Below, in pieces: positions 10,314 through 21,257 of a stretch of 64,000 bases of DNA. Source of the stretch: Spiroplasma monobiae MQ-1 (GTDB lineage Bacteria > Bacillota_I > Bacilli_A > Mycoplasmatales > Mycoplasmataceae). The translations under genes and the position numbers were made by a program. The notes beneath the pieces were generated by a model. That model searched no databases, had not been told where the DNA came from, and saw only the letters and a program-made list of their open reading frames with translations. The stretch is from NCBI RefSeq assembly GCF_002865545.1, contig NZ_CP025543.1, forward strand, positions 806,001-870,000. The letters run 5' to 3'. Numbering within the stretch: the first letter of the stretch is position 1; each line of letters opens with the position of its first letter.

Positions 10314-10342
10314 ATTATCACACAACGATATTTAAAAAGCAA
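10314..10342 (-). promoter_or_regulatory. Promoter of the S10-spc ribosomal operon
   Basis: TTGCTT (-35, 10342-10337), a 17-nt spacer and GATAAT (-10, 10319-10314), preceded by TGT as an extended -10. It points to rpsJ, giving a leader of roughly 65 nt. Spacing is ideal for the housekeeping sigma factor. Confidence 0.7.
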
Positions 10343-10351
10343 GGAAATAAA

Positions 10352-10376
10352 TAAAAAAATCAACTTTTTAGTCGAT
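10352..10376 (-). terminator. Intrinsic terminator after the FtsX-like permease gene
   Basis: A seven-pair stem with one G-U pair (ATCGACT / AGTTGAT) and a four-A loop, followed on the minus strand by a run of seven T. It lies between the permease stop (10391) and the rpsJ promoter, separating the two units. Confidence 0.7.
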
Positions 10377-10390
10377 TTAGTTATTTATAA

Positions 10391-13300
10391 TTATTTCATC
10401 AATGAAACGGGTGATTCTTTTCTTATTTTATAAGTTGTAATTAATATAGAAGTTATATAACTGGTTACAACCATTATAGTTGAAGCTAATAATGCTCATC
10501 AACTTAATCCCAAAGGAATTGAACCAACATTATTTTTAATGAATATTCCAGATACAGTCACTAGTACTGCACTACCTGAAATTCCTAATATCATAGCAAT
10601 TCCAGCAAGTATTGTTAATGTTCCAAATGAATATTTGATAACTTTTCAGTTTGAATATCCAAGAGATTTCATAACAACCATAAATTTTCTATATTGATTT
10701 ACATATAAATCTGTAATTATTATCATCGATAAAGTTGCTGTAATAACAATAACAACAATAAATGCTAGAGCTATTGTTAATACTAGATTTGCAATTTGAT
10801 TTATTAATGCCTTTTGTTCGGAAAGGAACTCAACATTTTTCATTTCTAAAGTATCGTAGTATTGACTTCCACCACTAAGGGTATATTCTCCAGTTCTAAC
10901 AGATTTAGAAAATGATGCTTGACTAGTTAGGAAGTAAGGCTCTTTTGATTGAGACATAATTCCACTAAACCAGCTATTTGGTTTATAAGTTTTTTGCTCA
11001 TCATTACCTCAAATTTGATCTTCTATTGATCTTCGATTTTCATCTACCAAATCCTTAGGACTATTTCAATTATATGTATCTATTTTCTTATCCCCCACCA
11101 TATAACTTCCAGCTTTTTCATATTCATAAACATAGTTATAAGGTGTGTATTTACTTGTTGAATAACCATGAACCAAATTAGTAAGTCCTTGATCTGCTAA
11201 AATAATGTTGCTCCCATAAACATCAACAGTAGAAACAGGAACTAAATTTATATCAGAAATTGCAAACTTCATGTCAATATCTCTATCGATAAATCCAGGT
11301 TTTGATTCTAATAAATTTTGTCTTAGGAAAGAGTTGTTTCAAGAAAGTAAGTTACCTAACTCAGAGCCAACTTCCGCTTCTTCTGGTTTATATGTTTCAT
11401 CATAAGTCAATGAATAAGGTCTTATTCAAATATAATCACCATCATATTTAGAATTCATAGCTCTATTTCAATCTTCTTTTATTTTTTGAGGGACTTTGTT
11501 TGAACCAACCACACCATGTCAACCCTGTTTTCCCCCTTTTTCAGACCCTTTTGATAGTGCCGTTAAGTCTTTTTCGTATTTTGATGGTATAAACATTAAT
11601 AAGTTATCATATCCATAGTAAGGTCTAATTACACCAGTACCAGAAGAAATATCAGCAAAAGCCATAGCCATATCTGACAATTCTATAACATTTTTTGTTC
11701 CTTGTAATGTCATATCCTTTTCACCTAAATAATTATATGTATTTGCAAATGTAAACTTAGAAGTATCTAAACTTGAAGGATCCAAATAATTTTCAATACT
11801 TCATTCTTTCGTTTTGCTTGTAGAATTCTTTGAATTAATGATTGCTCAATCATTATCATCATAAACTCAAGCACTATTAGGTATATCAACACCATCACTT
11901 GACATAACAAATCTTTTAGCTTTGAAACTACCAATAGGTATTGAGTTTCCTTTTGACTTATTTAATACAAACTTTGCTTGGTCATTCATAGTTACTGGTA
12001 TATTCAAAGTTCCAGTTCCTTTAGAATAAAGTTTGAAACCACCATCAGTCACTATATCTTCTGCGATTTCCTCCCCGTTTAATAGAAGGCTTAAATCTTT
12101 TATATTTTTGTCGCTTAAAAACATTTTTTTAGCATCTGATTTTAAGTTGTATGCCTTTTGATTGGATTGAATTCCAGTCAATAGCATATCTTTTGCTTCG
12201 GTCGTGAATTCTGTATTTGTATAGAAATCATCTTCTCCTGGTACATAATTAGAAAATGTTCAACCGAAAGTATATTGATTATATCTGTTTTCACTTTTGC
12301 TCAAGAAACTCTTCACATAACTAGGTGTTTGACTTAATATAGCAGCCATTATAGCTTCTTTTCATCCATCACTCTCTTCACTGCTTATTTCACCAGGGAA
12401 AATTGCACTTAATATTGGGGGCAACCCCTTAGAAAGAACAGCTGATAAATCATCAACTTTTGATATTCTATCTTGAGCGGTTTTGTTGCTATTATCATGT
12501 ATCACATATTCCAATATTCTTTGAATATCTGCCATACTAATTGCTCTACCCAAAGTTTGAGGAATATTATTACCAAAAATATAACCTATCATTTTTAATA
12601 ATGAATCACTTGATAATTTATCTAATGCTCAGTCAAATTGTTTAGTATCTTTATTATAGAAGAACTTTGGAATTATTGAATAATCGTTAATTCCTGTTAC
12701 ATCAGTTACCGATGTGCTCATATAATTAGTTTCTCCAAAGCTTCCAGTAACATTATTTAAGAATTGATCATAATAATCGACTCCATTTCAAGCTGATAAA
12801 CTTGTTTTAGATAAAGGAGAGTTACCTATTGGTTCTAAATTTTCAATTTTGTTAGCATATTTAACATTTTTATAATATGAGGTAACAGCAGTATTAACCA
12901 TTCCAGGAATAGACATTGATGATGTTATTAATAAAGAGGAAATTAAAATTGTAAATGTAGATATTAGAGTTGGTTTCATACCACTTATTGCCAACTCTAT
13001 ACTAAATTTAGTTGTAAATTTAGTATTTTTAGTCATTTTAAGTTTAAGATTATCAATTCATTGAATTCTCTTTACAGTCTCTTTTTTATTTATAATTTCT
13101 AAAACTGGTCTATTTATTAATAAAATTGCAGTTATATAAGAAACTATTATTGTAAATCCACCGAACAGCAACATTAAAGCTCCCAGTGATCAACCATTAA
13201 ATCTAGCTTGATTGTATGCCCCGCCAGTATAAGAAAGGAAAAGTCTACAAAATGATTCTTGAGCATATCCTCCAATAAACCAAGATAAAGGAACTACAAA

Positions 13301-15349
13301 CAATAACAATATTAGCCCGTATGAAATATATGAAAAAGCTATTTGACTATTTTTAGTACCCAAAGCCTTCATAATACCTATTTCTCCAGCATTAAATTGA
13401 ATAGTTTTTTTAATAGCTATTAACATTGTTGTTAAACAAATTGCCAAAATAACTATACAAACCACATATGAAACAGAAGAAAAAGTTTTTAAAACCATTG
13501 GAGTTAGTTCTCAATTCATAGATAAAGCACTACCCTTATAACTTGTAAAATCTTTATTTACTTGAGAAATATTTCCATTACCATTAAGTGTAATATTTTT
13601 TAAATCCTCTTTTATATTATCTGTTTTATCAAAATTTAATGAGTTAAAAAGGCTTATATTTTTTTCAACAGCATTTTTGTCATTAACAGTTAAAAACCTG
13701 TAAACATTTGTTGTTGTTACCTTCGCCTCATTTGTTGTAAGTATTTTTTCAACAATATTTCTATTAACATAAACAATTGCACCCTTTTTGTTATTGGGGA
13801 AAGGAACTGTTAAATCAGCTATTGGAAAGTTTGTATAAGGGTCCGCCGCAAAACCAGATACAGTTAAATTCGCATCACCTATTTTTATGTTTGAGCCTAT
13901 TTTTATACCGTTTGCCTTTGCATATTGAGGGTTTAGTAATACTTCATTTCTTGTTCTAGGCTTATTACCTTCATAAACAGTCATGTTTCCTTCTGTTCAT
14001 TCGTCCATAAGTATCATTCTGTAATGTTTTTCTGAAGAGTTATCTGAGTAAATAGATTCAATTCTTGAATAAACATTTACACTTGAAGCAATTCCAAGTA
14101 ATTTTTGTCTTATAAAGTATGTAGATGCTATATCTGCATTTTCTCAATTATATTGATCTTTTTTAATAAATCCCTTTTTATCTTTTAGTTCATTTTCTAA
14201 AAATCTTCCTGTATCAATTATCTTTAATCCATCTGCAGGAACTATTTTTCCATTAGATTCAAAATGAGCTAATTGACCATTTGCGCCAGTTTCATAAAAG
14301 CTTTTATCTTTTTCGGGAGACGCACCAAATAATCATTTATAAAGAGTTTTTGCATTCTTGTTATCTGGGTTTGATTCATTTAGTTGGCTCTTAATTTCGA
14401 AATTAGTTTTTACAGCTTCTTGTCCTTGTTCAAAACTTTCTGCAATTGCATTTTCCATATGATATTGAACATAATCATGAATCATTTTATTTATTTGTAT
14501 AACTATTGAAAGAAAAGCCAAATCCATATAGGTATTTAACTCTCTATCAAAGTCAGACAATCCATCATAATTAAAGTTATCTACTTTAATATTTTTTTCC
14601 GAAATTTGATTATTTTTAACCATTATTCCAAACATAGAATTTTGACCAGATATATCTTTAATACTTTCAACAAAACTCTTTTTTAATTCTGATATTGTGT
14701 ATAGAGAAAATTCAGAAATTTGTTTTGCCAAATAAGATTGAGATTCATCAGTATAAATTTTTAAGGGGGGTAGATTTCTTTCAAAACCTTCACTATCTTC
14801 TTCTAAAAATTGACTTCAATAGTTAGTTTTATTTTTATTAGATCCTTTAGAATCCATTCCATAAGCATTAAAATATCTAGCTTCCTCACCAGAACCAATT
14901 TCGATTTTATAATCAAATCAAGACTTGTTGTAATCTTCTTTATTTATAAGTTTTGTAAATTCATTTTTGAAATCTTCAGACTCAAAAACGTTTGTTATAA
15001 ATGTTTTATTTTCTGGATCAGAGGCACTTGAAACATTTACATTATAAGTTAATGTTCCGTCACTACTTTCAATATATTCGTTAGATATAAAATCCATTAT
15101 AGGTACCATTGTTTTGGAATTTAGTGCATTTGATGTTTCTAAAGATTTTTCATCATAAAAGTCAAACTTATCTACTTTTTCCATAGTTCTATTGTATTCA
15201 CTGGTCATTCTGTCATTTATTGAATTTGTAACACTCAAAATAAGTGATGCAAAAAAACCTAAAATAACTATTAATGTAAATTGCGTTTTATATCTAAATA
15301 CACCTTTAATTCCTTGTTTTATCAACAAGAAAAAATTACTTTTTTTCAT
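10391..15349 (-). CDS. Very large FtsX/MacB-like ABC transporter permease
   Basis: A 1652-residue membrane protein, read continuously once TGA is taken as Trp; all segments share one frame, so it is not broken. TM1 is at about residues 20-40 (FTLIVILGFFASLILSVTNS) after a basic N-terminus. A long polar ectodomain follows, then an FtsX-type helix set at ~620-750 containing the typical GEIGIMKALGTKNSQIAFSY. Another helix lies near 790-812, a second large ectodomain to ~1510, and a last FtsX set at ~1515-1645 with the matching FMVVMKSLGYSNWKVIKYS. This duplicated layout is that of lipoprotein or substrate-extrusion permeases (MacB/LolCDE superfamily), which need an ATPase partner; none is adjacent. 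The 242-residue membrane gene upstream (41-nt gap) is probably cotranscribed. Substrate unknown. Confidence 0.85.
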
Positions 15350-15390
15350 TTTTTTCCTTCTCTTTTCTAATTATTTATTTATTTTAAAAA

Positions 15391-16119
15391 TTAAAAAAGT
15401 TCAGGAGGTGTATTTCCTTTTTTGATTGTTTTAAGTTCTTCAGACTCGATATTGCTAATCAATATAATTTTATCTTTTCAAGTTTTTTCAATAGACTCTA
15501 TTTTTAGGTTGGCTTGAGCCATTTTTTGCATTAATTTTTTAATTATAAAGCTTAAGACGATTGATTTTTTATAAATTTTTTCAATAAAGACTCTATTTGA
15601 AGTGAATACAATTTTCATTATTGAATAAATAAATAGACAAGAAACTATGTAACCAACTGCATATAGAAACAATATATTTATTAATAACATTAAGCAAAAA
15701 AACGCTATGTTAAAATAATCAAAATTTAAGTATTTGTATAATTGATTTTTATTTCATCATTCAATTTCTCCAGCCAATTTATCTGTATAAGATAGTGAAC
15801 TGTATGTTGAAATTATAGAAATGGTAAACAAAGCTAAAATTGTAAACATTGTAATATAAAATCTAAAATTTCTATTTAACGAGTTAATATTTTCTAAGTT
15901 ACCTTTTGACAATTCAAAATTATAATCTTCTGCATGCTTTAAAAATTTTGAAGAGAATGCAGTTACGAAATAAAATGATATTAATATTAGTATTACATTT
16001 ATGAATAATGAAATAGATACAACAACAGTTTTATTTTCAAATAAGTTTTGAATTGGAAATGACAAAAAAATTATTGTAAAAAATATTATTAAATTTTTAT
16101 TTTCCCTAATTTTTTTCAT
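15391..16119 (-). CDS. Small multi-pass membrane protein, function unknown
   Basis: 242 residues, not recognised. After a Lys/Arg start there are four or five hydrophobic helices: about residues 8-26, 31-55, 90-112 and a long one at ~130-165 with YAVGYIVSCLFIYSIMKIV. The C-terminus is charged and cytosolic by the positive-inside rule. Consecutive TGA-TGA codons near residue 121 read as WW. Only 41 nt separate it from the giant FtsX-like permease, so the two are likely one transcript. A 16-base T tract lies in its promoter region, about 40-55 nt upstream of the ATG. Confidence 0.75.
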
Positions 16120-16148
16120 ACTTTTTTTATCTTTCTCACTTAAAAATA

Positions 16149-16180
16149 ATTATAATTTAAAAAAAAAAAAAAAAGCACAA
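16149..16180 (-). promoter_or_regulatory. Candidate promoter with a 16-base homopolymer in the spacer (possible phase switch)
   Basis: On the minus strand TTGTGC (16180-16175) and TATAAT (16154-16149) are separated by 20 nt, of which 16 are an unbroken T run (16174-16159). It faces the 242-residue membrane gene and the FtsX-like permease. A spacer 2-4 nt shorter would be near the 17-nt optimum. The tract also follows the acyltransferase stop by about 16 nt and could act as a terminator U-run, although the stem before it is weak. Confidence 0.45.
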
Positions 16181-16189
16181 AATTTAAAT

Positions 16190-17203
16190 TTAAAATGCGT
16201 TTATTTGTGCCTTCATTTTATTTAAAGTTATTTTATACAGTATGTCTGTATTTTTTATTACTCACTCCACGGGATATAAAAGCAAAAACGATATAAATAA
16301 AGTAACTGCAAAATCTATTGTTGAAATTAATAGAAAATTAAATTCATTAGATGTAGTTATTCCTATAGTAAATAATTTTATTAAATCAATTAAAGATCAG
16401 TGTATAAAATAAATTGGAATAGACAGTCTACCAAGAAATAGTAAAAATTTATTATCCTTTATATTAAGTTTATTAAAAAGATAAAAAATTGAAATAGCAC
16501 TAAAAACTGAACTAAAATTGCTATTGCCGAAAAATGTGTTTTTACCTGGACCAACCAATATAATTATTAATGTGTTTATAATCATGATACTACTCAATCA
16601 AACCCAAGCAAGTAAATTAAGTAAGTCAAAATTTTTAAATTTTAAACTATTAGAATGTAACTTCAATCAGCCACCAAACATATAAACCATGGTTAAGTAA
16701 AAAATATTAGATAATGAGAAATTTTTATAATATTGTAAATAAACAACTAAAAACATAAATATAAGATACAAAACAAATATGTATGATAAAGAAATTCACT
16801 TATTTGTTCTTTTCAAAAACCTATTAATACCAAAAGAAATTAAGTATACAAACAATAATGCTCATATGTATCACATATTTATTGTTCCATGATGTATTAG
16901 TCAACCGTTTTTGCCATATCTACTTTCAAAACCATCAACAACCGCTATAAAAGCGTATTCCAACAATAAGTTTAAAGCAATGACAATAAAAAGATAATAA
17001 AATATTGTTATTATAAGTCTTGAAATGTTGGGGGATTTTTTATCCACCATCATATAACCAGATATAAGACCAAAAACAAGGACACCACTACCTATTATTG
17101 GAGAAAAAACAGAAAAAACATAAGAAGAGTCAATTCTTGTGTGATATAAAACAACAGTTATACACATTATAAACCTTAGCAATTCAATATTTGTTTTTCT
17201 CAT
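16190..17203 (-). CDS. Acyltransferase-3 family membrane protein
   Basis: 337-residue integral membrane protein of the acyltransferase-3 (OatA/NodX-like) family, which O-acylates surface sugars. The start RKTNIELLRFIMCITVVLYH (residues 2-21) is the family hallmark: an E-LR in the first helix followed by the active-site type His at the end of TM1. About ten hydrophobic helices follow, with HHGTINMWYIWALLFVYLIS in the first half and a late FLLFLGRLSIPIYFIHWSL, which matches the family's last conserved helix. Four internal TGA codons decode as Trp. It follows alaS by 39 nt on the same strand. In a wall-less cell the likely acceptors are capsule or glycolipid sugars (inference). Confidence 0.82.
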
Positions 17204-17242
17204 AAGTGTCCTTAATTGGGATTAGTACCCCTAATGTATTTT

Positions 17243-19918
17243 TTAAACTATTTTTCCTTGAGCGAAGGTATTATTACCCCCACCTTTCACTTCATGTTTT
17301 CCATTATTTTTAAATATATCAATAGCTTTGTTTTCATTTGAAATATTTTCACTGACAGAAACTATAAATACTTTATCTTTTGTATTTGCAAATTTGATTA
17401 CTAAATTTTCAAATTTATTTTGTAATTTATCTGAAAGAGCTTTTAAACCTTTCATTTCAAGATCATTTATTTCAACATCTATTAAATTAATACCATTTGA
17501 TTCTACCGGCTCTAATTGTGAGTATTTGGCCAAACTTTCCTCTATCAATATATCTTCAACTTCTTTTTGATAAAGTTTAAATGAATTTTTTAAGTCATTT
17601 ACTTTTTCTTTTATGCTAATTAGATTATCTTTTGTTACTTCCATAGAAATAATTGAATTGATTTCATTTTCAATGAAGTCATTCTTAACTCTGGTTTTAA
17701 AGTTATTGAATTTATCTATAATTGAAGATATTTCTGTTTTCTGTTTTCTAAATTGCTCATTTAAATAATTTGCAACTTCCTTATGACTTGTAACGGCATG
17801 ATACCTAAATACACCACTACCTTTTGATTCAACACTTGTTATTAATAGATCTTCTATGTCCCTTGTATTTTCAACATGCGTTCCACCACAAAGTTCACAT
17901 GAAAAAGTTCCAAATTTAATAACTCTTACTGTTCCACCATATTTCTCAGTAAATAAAGCTAAAGCATTGTGTTTTTCAATGGCCTCATCAAGCGAACAGT
18001 AAATCACTTCTCTTGGTATTGATTTTCTTATTTCTCTTGCTATTGCATTATGAATTTTATCCAACTCTTCTTGGCTTGGTAATCTGTTGTAAGAAATATC
18101 AATTCTTAAACCATTTTCATCATTATAACTACCACTTTGTAGAGCATCTTTTCCAAGCACTTCTTGAATTCCAGCTTGTAAAATATGAGTACCTGAATGA
18201 TTTTTCATTGTGTAGAAACGTTTTTCACCATTAATCTCTGCATTTACTGTATCTAATACATTTAAAGTTCCATTCACTTGTACCTTGTGAATGTGTTGCC
18301 CATTTGGTCCTGTTTGTACATCTATAACCAAATGGCGATTTTCGTTTTTATCAACCAAATAACCATTGTCCGATGCTTGACCTCCCTTTTCTGCATAAAA
18401 AGGAGTTTTTTCTAAAGTTACAAACACAACTTTATCACTAGCTGATTTCAATTCTATTTCATCTTCAAATATGAAGTTAACTTTTGTTTGAATTTCTTCA
18501 ACATCGTAACCAACAAATTCACTTTCAACTTTTAATCCAGTCAATATGGCCGATTGTTTATTTCATGCCTTATCATCTTTTCTTGAGTTTCTTGCGATTT
18601 CTTTTGTTTGTTCTAATAAAGTTTCATAACCTTCTAAATCAACTTCTACATTTGATTCATTTGCAATTTCAACAGTTAATTCAATAGGAAAACCAAATGA
18701 TTCAAATAATAACAATGCATTTTTAGCAGTTATTTTATTTTCTGTTTTGATCATATTTTCTAAGTTTTCAAAACCTTTTGAAAGAGTTTTTAAGAATCTC
18801 AATTCTTCTTGTTTAATTATTTCTTTTACAGAATCTGCTTTTTCTATTAAATATGGATAAAAATTTTTCATAGCCTCTATAACTTTATCAACAAGTTTGT
18901 ATAAGAAAGCTTCTTGAATTCCTAGTTTTCTTCCATAAACAGAGCTTCTTCTAATTAATCTTCTAATTATATATCCTCTATCTTTATTGCCAGGAAAAAC
19001 CCCATCACTTATCGCAAAAACAACCGCTCTAACGTGATCTGCAATAACTTTAAATCCAGTATTAATTTTAGTTTGTTCTTTATCTTCGTTGTAATAATTT
19101 TCAATTGAATATTTGAAATCGGAATTACATAGTTTTTCAACTTCTTTAATTGTTGGAAAAAATATATCTGTTTCAAAGTTTGTTGGAGCATCTTGAAAAA
19201 TTGATACAAGCCTTTCAAATCCGGCACCTGTATCTATATTTTTCCTTGGAAGTTCTGCATAATTATTGTTTCCATCATTATTGAATTGTGAAAATACTAT
19301 GTTTCAAATTTCAATATATCTGTCGTTCTCAATATCATCTTCCAATAATTTTGGTCCGATGTTTTCTGGATCTCATTTAATTCCACGATCAAAAAAGATT
19401 TCTGTATTTGGTCCGCAAGGTCCTTGACCAACATCTCAGAAATTTGTATCTCTTGTTCCTTTAAAAATATGGTCTTCTTTTATACCAATTATCTTTGTTC
19501 AAACATCATAAGCTTCTTGATCTTCATTAAATACAGTTATGTATAATAGTTCTGGATCAATATCAAATCACTCTTTTGAAGTCAATAACTCTCAAGCAAA
19601 TTCTATTGCTTCTTTTTTAAAGTAATCACCTATCGAAAAGTTACCTAGCATTTCAAACATTGTTTGGTGTCTTGCAGTAACACCCACATTTTCAATATCG
19701 TTTGTTCTAATTGATTTTTGTGAGTTAGTTAATCTTGGTGAAGGAGGATTCATTCTACCATCGAAGTATGGTTTTAAAGTTGCAACTCCAGAATTTATTC
19801 ACAATAAACTTGGATCATCAACGGGAACTAAACTAGCTGGTTCCAAAAAATAGTGATTTTTTGATTTAAAAAATTCTAATCACATTTGTCTAATTTCATT
19901 TGCAGAAAGTTTTTTCAT
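17243..19918 (-). CDS. alaS: Alanyl-tRNA synthetase
   Basis: Charges tRNA-Ala. 891 residues, normal length for the full enzyme. The N-terminal class II catalytic domain is clear ([20 protein letters not shown], residues 10-29; [14 protein letters not shown]), as is the editing domain with its zinc site: HSGTH at about residue 573 and CELCGGTH at about 672. The C-terminal coiled coil and DHHA1-like domain ends with [15 protein letters not shown]. Many TGA codons sit at Trp positions. It follows an 86-residue Cys-containing gene by 52 nt. No T-box leader was recognised upstream. Confidence 0.97.
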
Positions 19919-19970
19919 TTATATTTTCTCCTTACAGATAACAAAATAATTTTAGCATATAAGCGTTTAT

Positions 19971-20231
19971 TTATTTTATAAAACACCCTTTATGAACTGC
20001 CATTGTTATTCCGCTAAATTCAACTTCATTGTAATTTTCGTTATTATAAAATTTTATATTTCAAGATTTACTATCATTTAATTTTGAATAGTGTTCATTA
20101 TAATTCATTGGTTCTAAACAAACTATGCATAATCTGTGAATATCATGTTTATCCTCTTCTTTTCCACATTCACAAAGAAGTGCGTTGCTTCAGGCGTTTG
20201 TCGCTATTTCATCTAATAAAATTTTTTGCAT
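19971..20231 (-). CDS. Small protein with Cys/His pairs upstream of alaS, unknown
   Basis: 86 residues, beginning MQKILLDEIATNAWSN. Two TGA codons read as Trp, which hides it from code-11 searches. A C20-E-C22 and C35-I-V-C38 arrangement, plus H80 and C83 near the end, suggests a bound metal such as zinc, but no known finger class is matched. AGAGGAAATTA before the ATG (20231) gives a fair ribosome site. It lies 52 nt upstream of alaS on the same strand and may be cotranscribed. A hairpin (20266-20288) sits in its leader. Function unknown. Confidence 0.65.
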
Positions 20232-20265
20232 ATTAATTTCCTCTAATAATTATTTTAAAACAAAA

Positions 20266-20288
20266 AACATCTCATATCTAGGAGATTT
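20266..20288 (-). promoter_or_regulatory. Leader hairpin followed by a T-rich run
   Basis: Minus-strand ATCTC-loop-GAGAT followed by GTTTTTTGTTTT, lying in the 5' leader of the 86-residue gene and alaS. It has the form of a short intrinsic terminator where no upstream gene on this strand ends, so it may be an attenuator. The stem is only five pairs. Confidence 0.35.
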
Positions 20289-20331
20289 TTATAACTAAAT
20301 TAAATACTTTAAATACTAATTTAAAAACATA

Positions 20332-20337
20332 TATAAT
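20332..20337 (+). promoter_or_regulatory. -10 element for the HAD phosphatase gene
   Basis: Plus-strand TATAAT with a weak TTTAAA about 18 nt upstream. The expected start of transcription falls only a few bases before AAAGGAG, so the leader is very short. Confidence 0.45.
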
Positions 20338-20359
20338 TATATGTAAAGGAGTGAATTAT

Positions 20360-21232
20360 ATGCAATTACAACACTTATCTAAAAAAAGGCTTATTTTAAT
20401 AGATTTAGATGGGACAACTTTAATGTCTAATGGTGAGGAAATTCACCAATTAACAAAAGATGCTTTAATTAAAGCCAAAGATCAAGGACACGAAGTTTGC
20501 ATAATAACTGGTCGTCCACACAGAGCAAGTATTCGTTTTTACAACGAACTTGGTTTAAAAACTTTATTAACAAACTTTGATGGTGCTCATATACATGACC
20601 CAATAACTAAAAAATTCAAAAGAATAGTATTTCCAATAAGTGAGGAAATCGTTACAGAAATAATGAACCACCCAAAAATAAAAAGTTCTATCTCAAACAT
20701 TCTTGTAGAATCATACAATAAAGCAATGGTAAGAGAAAGAGATGAATTTGTTGAAAACTTTTTCCACTTGGATGACGTGGCTGATGATGAATATAAAGTT
20801 ATTGATCCTTATGAACATTGAGAGGGAGCTGCAACAAATGTTGTTCTTTTTATAGATACAGAAGATAACAAAGATGAAGTTTTAAGAGTTTTAGAAAAAT
20901 TTAAAAACACCATAAAAATACAATCAGGAAATGTTTATGGTAATTTAAGTAAAAATTCAAAATTAATGGTTACATTAACAAATAAAATTGTTAACAAGGG
21001 TTTTGTTACTGACATTTTAGCTCAATATTACAATAAAGATATAAGAGACGTAATAGCATTTGGAGATCAAATGAATGACTATGAAATGATTCAAAAAGTC
21101 GGTTATGGAGTTGCTATGAAAAATGGAAATGACGAACTTAAAAATATAGCAGATGGTATTACAAACCTAACAAATAATGAAGGTGGAGTAGGAGAATACT
21201 TGGACAAACTTCTAAATGGTTTAGAAGTTTAA
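20360..21232 (+). CDS. HAD-superfamily (Cof-type) sugar/nucleotide phosphatase
   Basis: Cytosolic Mg-dependent phosphatase of the Cof/YidA subfamily, 290 residues. Motif I LIDLDGTT has nucleophile D15 and acid D17; motif II is ITGR near residue 49; motif IV is FGDQMNDYEMI near residue 235. The variable cap lies between. One TGA at 20819-20821 is Trp (YEHWEGAA). ATG 20360 is preferred over the in-frame GTG at 20351, because GTG overlaps the AAAGGAG site. It is one of only two plus-strand genes here and ends at a strong terminator. Substrates of this family are broad and cannot be deduced. Confidence 0.9.
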
Positions 21233-21257
21233 AAAAACTGGCAAAGCCAGTTTTTTA
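21233..21257. terminator. Bidirectional terminator between HAD gene and pepF
   Basis: AAAACTGGC-AAA-GCCAGTTTT, a nine-pair perfect hairpin flanked by A and T runs. It serves the plus-strand HAD gene and the converging pepF gene. Confidence 0.85.

Noticed and set aside
10241-10390. tRNA or small RNA gene in the gap before rpsJ
   Set aside because: No cloverleaf or CCA-ended structure; the gap is explained by the terminator, promoter and leader stem.
10391-15349. Frameshifted or decayed pseudogene reading of the large permease region
   Set aside because: All segments share one frame and are joined only by TGA codons, so the gene is intact under code 4.
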